From Ptychodera flava (taxonomy: Eukaryota; Hemichordata; Enteropneusta; Ptychoderidae): DNA of 64,000 nt. The position numbers and the translations under genes are program-made. A model generated the notes under the pieces. It was not told the DNA's origin and did not search any database. It saw only the letters and a program-made list of their open reading frames with translations. Each line of letters starts with the position of its first letter. Position 1 is the first letter of the stretch. The DNA lies in contig NC_091946.1 of assembly GCF_041260155.1 (NCBI RefSeq), forward strand, positions 15,892,573-15,956,572, in the 5' to 3' direction. This document shows, in pieces, positions 60,401-64,000 of the stretch.

Positions 60401-60773
60401 AAAGCAAAAGCAATATATCCTATAATATATGCAACCAGGAATCTGTTTTCCCTCTCATCAATCCAAAAGGCGTCTTTTTACAAATTGTGCATTCCGTAAT
60501 CACTAAAGTATGCAGAAACTCCTTCCAGTCTCTCTGTCTCTGTTTTCCAGTCCCTGCAAACATGCAGTCTGTTGTATATGCATGTTTTAAACTGGCGTAA
60601 TTATGCCAGTCTAGACCTTTAATTGTTCGACAACAAAAGTCCGAGGTAAAATCTATTACCTGAAAAATTGCAAGTTAAAAGGGAACAGCAATTTTCCTAC
60701 ATAAGATTTGCCTTTTAGTGTTACAGTAGTAATGAATAAGGACGAGATTGTTCGCAATGACTTTCTTTTTGAG

Positions 60774-61338
60774 TGTTAGAGGGCGTACATTCAATTTAAT
60801 TATTTACATTACACAAGAAAACAATGTTCACCTCGTTCAAAGTTGCCAGTAAAGTTCCATCATTGATCGTGGTATTCGACTGAATGCATATTAGTACCAT
60901 TATTTGTTTACTTTTAATTTCCTTTAATGTAAATTCCCAAGACGAAATAAAGATCTACATCGAGCAATTTTGTCATCCTGCAAAGATCTTAGGATTAGTG
61001 TCGGAGAACAAATGACACATCATTTGAACATTATTAATAGGACTAAGCAGAGCCTATGTGTTATCTTTCTACCAATCAGACTCTTTGGTAACTTTCATCC
61101 AATGACTGTGGACTATAATCTCCCGCCAAAAAATGTTATCCTTTGGTGTTCTATTACATTCGGTGCATGCGCTTTGGCGCCTTTATATGTAATTGCTACA
61201 GTTGTGTTCCGGTTGGCGCCTTTTCTATCTCACGGCGTGTTCAGTAATAAAGCTTGTGTTCTTAGCATGAACTGGTGTCGTTCGCAGTTCTGTATATAAG
61301 TCAGACAAGAACCTTGATCATAAAACCCCATCACGACA
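60774..61338 (+). repeat. Putative 5' LTR
   Basis: It starts TGTTAGAGGGCG and ends CATCACGACA (TG...CA), immediately before the primer-binding-site-like sequence. An AATAAA lies near 61247 and a TATATAA near 61293. The 3' LTR is outside the window, so the left boundary is an inference. Confidence 0.5.
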
Positions 61339-61343
61339 TTTTT

Positions 61344-61361
61344 TGGTGCCGAGACCAGGAT
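61344..61361 (+). other. Putative primer-binding site
   Basis: TGGTGCCGAGACC directly follows the putative LTR and resembles the TGGTGCCGAAACC-type primer sites seen in BEL/Pao elements. The matching tRNA was not checked. Confidence 0.5.
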
Positions 61362-61365
61362 AAGG

Positions 61366-62640
61366 ATGTCTGACGAGGAGCAGCAACCAACTCAAGCCGA
61401 GCAACTGGCAACGAAATTGGCCAAGTTGAAACTCAAGCGCAGGGGACAACGTGCCCAAATGACGAGGCTGTTCAACCGTGCAGAACAACTCACATCAACG
61501 TTCGCTGCAGCTGAGAACAAGACTGAAGCTCACAGGATACTCAGAGCATTGAACACTCAACTGACTCAGAAATACGAATCTTTAACTAAGATCGAAGAAG
61601 ATATCTTAGATAATACGGATGAAGCAAGCTACGATGCTGCGAGCCAAGAATCCGGCGACTACATGTCCGAGATATTCGAGAGAAACGACAAGATCACTGA
61701 TTTCATCAAAAACAACAAACCGAACAATGCGACTGGCCCATCGGCGAACTCCGACACCGCTACTCAAGACACATCGAAGAAAACGGTCGCATTACCGAAA
61801 CTACAGCTGAAAACTTTCTCAGGAAACGTACTCGAGTGGGTGAGTTTCTACGACACTTTCAAATCGTCCATCCATAATGATAAGAACCTCGAGAACATTC
61901 AAAAGTTCACATACTTACGCAGCGTTTTAACTGATGAAGCTGCCCGTACGATTAGCGGTCTCGCCTTGACAAACTCCAACTACGACCATGCTTTAGAGCT
62001 ACTCATCGAACGCTACGGACAGAATCATTTGATCATCGATGCGCACATGACTGCACTGTGGCAGATTCCTCAACCTACGAGTGACATTAACAGTCTGAGA
62101 TTGTTTTATGACACATTAGAAAGTCATATTCGCGGTTTACAATCACTTGGCAAAGAAGAGAACGCTTATGGAGAACTTCTCATTCCCATGATTCGAGATA
62201 AACTACCAAACAATATTCGGAAACAAATCGCAAGAGATCACGGAAACAAGGCTTGGACTTTACCAGAGTTGCGCAAAGCCATCCTACGGGAAATCGACGC
62301 CATTCAAGCCGGAGTTCCACTCGATGAGTTATCGGTTGCGGACATAGCAACACAGCCTAATATGACCGCTTCATTTCATACTAAGGCCGCATCTACGCGC
62401 ACAACAAAGCCTTTGAGAATCAAAACATGCGTGTTTTGTAAGGGAAATCACTACACAAGTGATTGCCAAGTTGTCACCGACCCGAAACGTCGCTTAGACA
62501 TTGTCAAACGCGATCGTCTCTGTTACAATTGCCTTGGAAAGCATCGCGTGAGCGATTGCAAGTCTCGTTACACTTGCAAGATCTGCAAGCGTAAACATCA
62601 CTCTACCCTTCATCATGACACCAAATCAGCTACAACGTCT
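61366..62640 (+). pseudogene. Retrotransposon gag region with zinc knuckles
   Basis: The frame opens at ATG 61366 and runs about 425 codons before the first frame change. It has a charged N-terminal helix region and then a DUF1759-like gag core (LPKLQLKTFSGNVLEW, FTYLRSVLTDEAARTI). Three Cys/His clusters follow: CVFCKGNHYTSDC and CYNCLGKHRVSDC fit CX2CX4HX4C, and CKICKRKHHSTLHH is a variant. The frame stays open to 62850, but after about 62645 it is out of register with the element's protease. Confidence 0.88.
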
Positions 62641-62645
62641 GGAAA

Positions 62646-63080
62646 AAGGGAACTTCTGAAGTTCATGTGGCATTGGCGAAGACAGACGACACAAAGGGGA
62701 AATCTACACCCAACGGATCGGTTCTCCTCAAGACGGCAGTCATTCCTATGTCGGTCGGCGATAGGAAACCTATCAACGCTACCGTGCTGTTCGACGATGG
62801 GTCCAACAGAACTTTTATCACGCAGCGATTTGCTGACAAACTCAACTTGAAATCGGACACTCATGAGAACGTGAGCCTGTCAACATTCGGGGACAATTCG
62901 AAACAAATTCATTCCATGAAAAGTGCAATGGTAACTTTGCACGAACAGAATGGACATACCAGTACTGTCAACGCCCTGATAATTCCCGAGATTTCGTCCA
63001 ACCTATTCAACCACGTGTCAGCAGAAATACTCAACTCAGACCATCTACGGGGATTAAAGCTTGCCCACCCAGTTTCCAAT
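62646..63080 (+). pseudogene. Retrotransposon aspartic protease region (DUF1758-like)
   Basis: In the -1 frame relative to gag, the sequence continues naturally with SEVHVALAKTDDTKG and contains the active-site motif FDDGSNRTFI, the D-x-G-S form of BEL/Pao proteases. The change of frame lies in an A/G-rich run (GGAAAAAGGG, about 62640-62650), a typical site for an indel. Confidence 0.85.
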
Positions 63081-63489
63081 GTTAAACTATGGAAATTGAT
63101 GTACTCATCGGAGCTGATCAATATTGGAACTTTGTTGGAAACCATATCGTGCGCGGGGCAGGTCCAACTGCAATATCATCTAAGTTCGGCTACTTGTTGT
63201 CCGGTCCTACTGGAAAGCGTGGGAAATTGGACTCTGACATTAATATTCATCACGTGAATGTAGAAACACACACCGACGATGACATACGAAACTGGTGGAA
63301 TTTAGAGCTCATCGGAGTGAAGGCAGACTCGCAAAATGATGAAAATACCGACTTCGAAACATATCGGGACACTCATCTACGTGTTGAAAATGGTAAATAC
63401 ATAGCCCGTTTACCATGGAAAACTGATCATCCGCCACTGCCTTCAAACTATGCGGCAACTGAAAATCGCACGCGCGCTATGGTTCGCCG
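63081..63489 (+). pseudogene. Retrotransposon linker between protease and polymerase
   Basis: After a second -1 frame change near 63085 the sequence reads VLIGADQYWNFV, then FGYLLSGPTG and WNLELIGVK, typical of the segment between protease and polymerase in BEL/Pao elements. The frame ends at a stop near 63505, just after a third change of frame. Confidence 0.85.
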
Positions 63490-64000
63490 TTTGACCCTGA
63501 CTTAACGAAGAGATATGACGACATCATCACCGATCAACTGCGCCGAGACTTCGTCGAGAAGATTCAAGATGACAACAAAACTGAAGGACATTATTTGCCG
63601 CATCGAGCTGTCAAGAAGGACTCAGTTACCACTCCAATACGTATTGTATACGACTGCAGTAGCAAACAAAATGCTGACTCGGCAAGTCTAAACGACTGTC
63701 TTCAAACTGGGCCATCATTAATCAATGATTTACCTGCCATTTTGCTACGATTTCGCGCTAACCGAATCGCTTTCGTCAGTGACATTGAAAAGGCATTCTT
63801 AAACATACGTCTAGAGGAAGACGAGCGTCAATACACCAAATTTCTTTGGTTATCGGACATTCGTGATCCCGAAAGTCCATTTGATGTTTATCAATTCAAG
63901 TCTGTTCTGTTTGGGGCGGCTTGTTCCCCATTCATGCTCAACGCTGTAATCAAGACCCACTTGGAAAGTAATGCCTCCATACCGACTGCTGATGACCTCA
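63490..64000 (+). pseudogene. Reverse transcriptase, N-terminal part, truncated by window end
   Basis: The frame from 63490 to the window edge reads PIRIVYDCSSK, FVSDIEKAFLNIRL and FGAACSPFML, which are conserved blocks of BEL/Pao reverse transcriptase. The catalytic YxDD box would lie just beyond the window. The frame is open to the end of the window. Confidence 0.9.

Larger units (their letters stand above)
60774..64000 (+). mobile_element. BEL/Pao-type LTR retrotransposon, 5' part, cut by window end
   Basis: A putative 5' LTR (60774-61338, TGTTAG...CGACA) is followed by a primer-binding-site-like TGGTGCCGAGACC and a gag-pol frame beginning at 61366. The pieces in order are a DUF1759-type gag, three zinc-knuckle-like Cys/His clusters, a DUF1758-type aspartic protease and the start of reverse transcriptase; this set and order is diagnostic of the BEL/Pao group. 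Three frame changes break the polyprotein, so this copy looks decayed. It is opposite in strand to the neuroligin-like gene and may sit in its first intron or upstream of it. Confidence 0.88.

Noticed and set aside
62640..62650. Programmed -1 frameshift between gag and pol
   Set aside because: BEL/Pao elements usually have one continuous frame, and two further frame changes downstream point to decay or sequence error instead.

Overview
This window is animal nuclear DNA. Coding sequence is cut into short exons with GT/AG introns, the composition is AT-rich, and microsatellites, small inverted-repeat transposons and decayed retroelements are abundant. The gene content (an ADAMTS-like metalloprotease joined to lectin, kringle and pentraxin modules, a cytosolic sulfotransferase, a neuroligin-like protein, a BEL/Pao retrotransposon) fits a marine invertebrate, most likely an invertebrate deuterostome such as a lancelet, hemichordate or echinoderm. 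The sequence alone does not settle the species.

Three host genes are visible. (1) 2607-26360, plus strand: a 20-exon gene that joins in one frame to a secreted protein of about 1220 residues. It has a signal peptide, an ADAM/ADAMTS propeptide, a zinc metalloprotease domain with an intact HExxHxxGxxH motif, an ADAMTS-type disintegrin-like/Cys-rich region, a C-type lectin domain, two kringles and two pentraxin domains. There are no thrombospondin repeats. All modules after the protease part are bounded by phase-1 introns, the signature of exon shuffling. I do not recognise this architecture as a described protein, and it is the main candidate for something new here. (2) 39271-45587, plus strand: a complete six-exon cytosolic sulfotransferase of 308 residues. 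(3) 50689-56331, minus strand: the last six exons of a neuroligin-like membrane protein, with a cholinesterase-like fold lacking the catalytic serine, a Thr-rich stalk, one membrane helix and a very short tail ending in a PDZ ligand. Its N-terminal exons were not found.

Mobile and repeated DNA fills most of the rest. A 7.7-kb foldback-like element (10819-18508) sits inside one intron of gene 1. Its long inverted arms are built from ~205-bp tandem repeats that show a higher-order three-unit pattern. Other elements are a ~470-bp MITE (1670-2137), two piggyBac-type MITEs (33482-33694 and 53240-53456), five copies of a ~350-bp MITE family, a truncated LINE (37873-38410), a tRNA-derived SINE inside the sulfotransferase gene, an array of ~148-bp repeats each carrying an octamer-like motif (30235-31485), and the 5' half of a frameshifted BEL/Pao retrotransposon running off the right edge (60774-64000).

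Large stretches (about 26.4-39.2 kb, 45.6-50.7 kb and 56.4-60.8 kb) hold no host gene that I can support. The three host genes show no sign of acting in one pathway. Two encode extracellular or surface proteins and one a cytosolic detoxification or hormone-conjugating enzyme.
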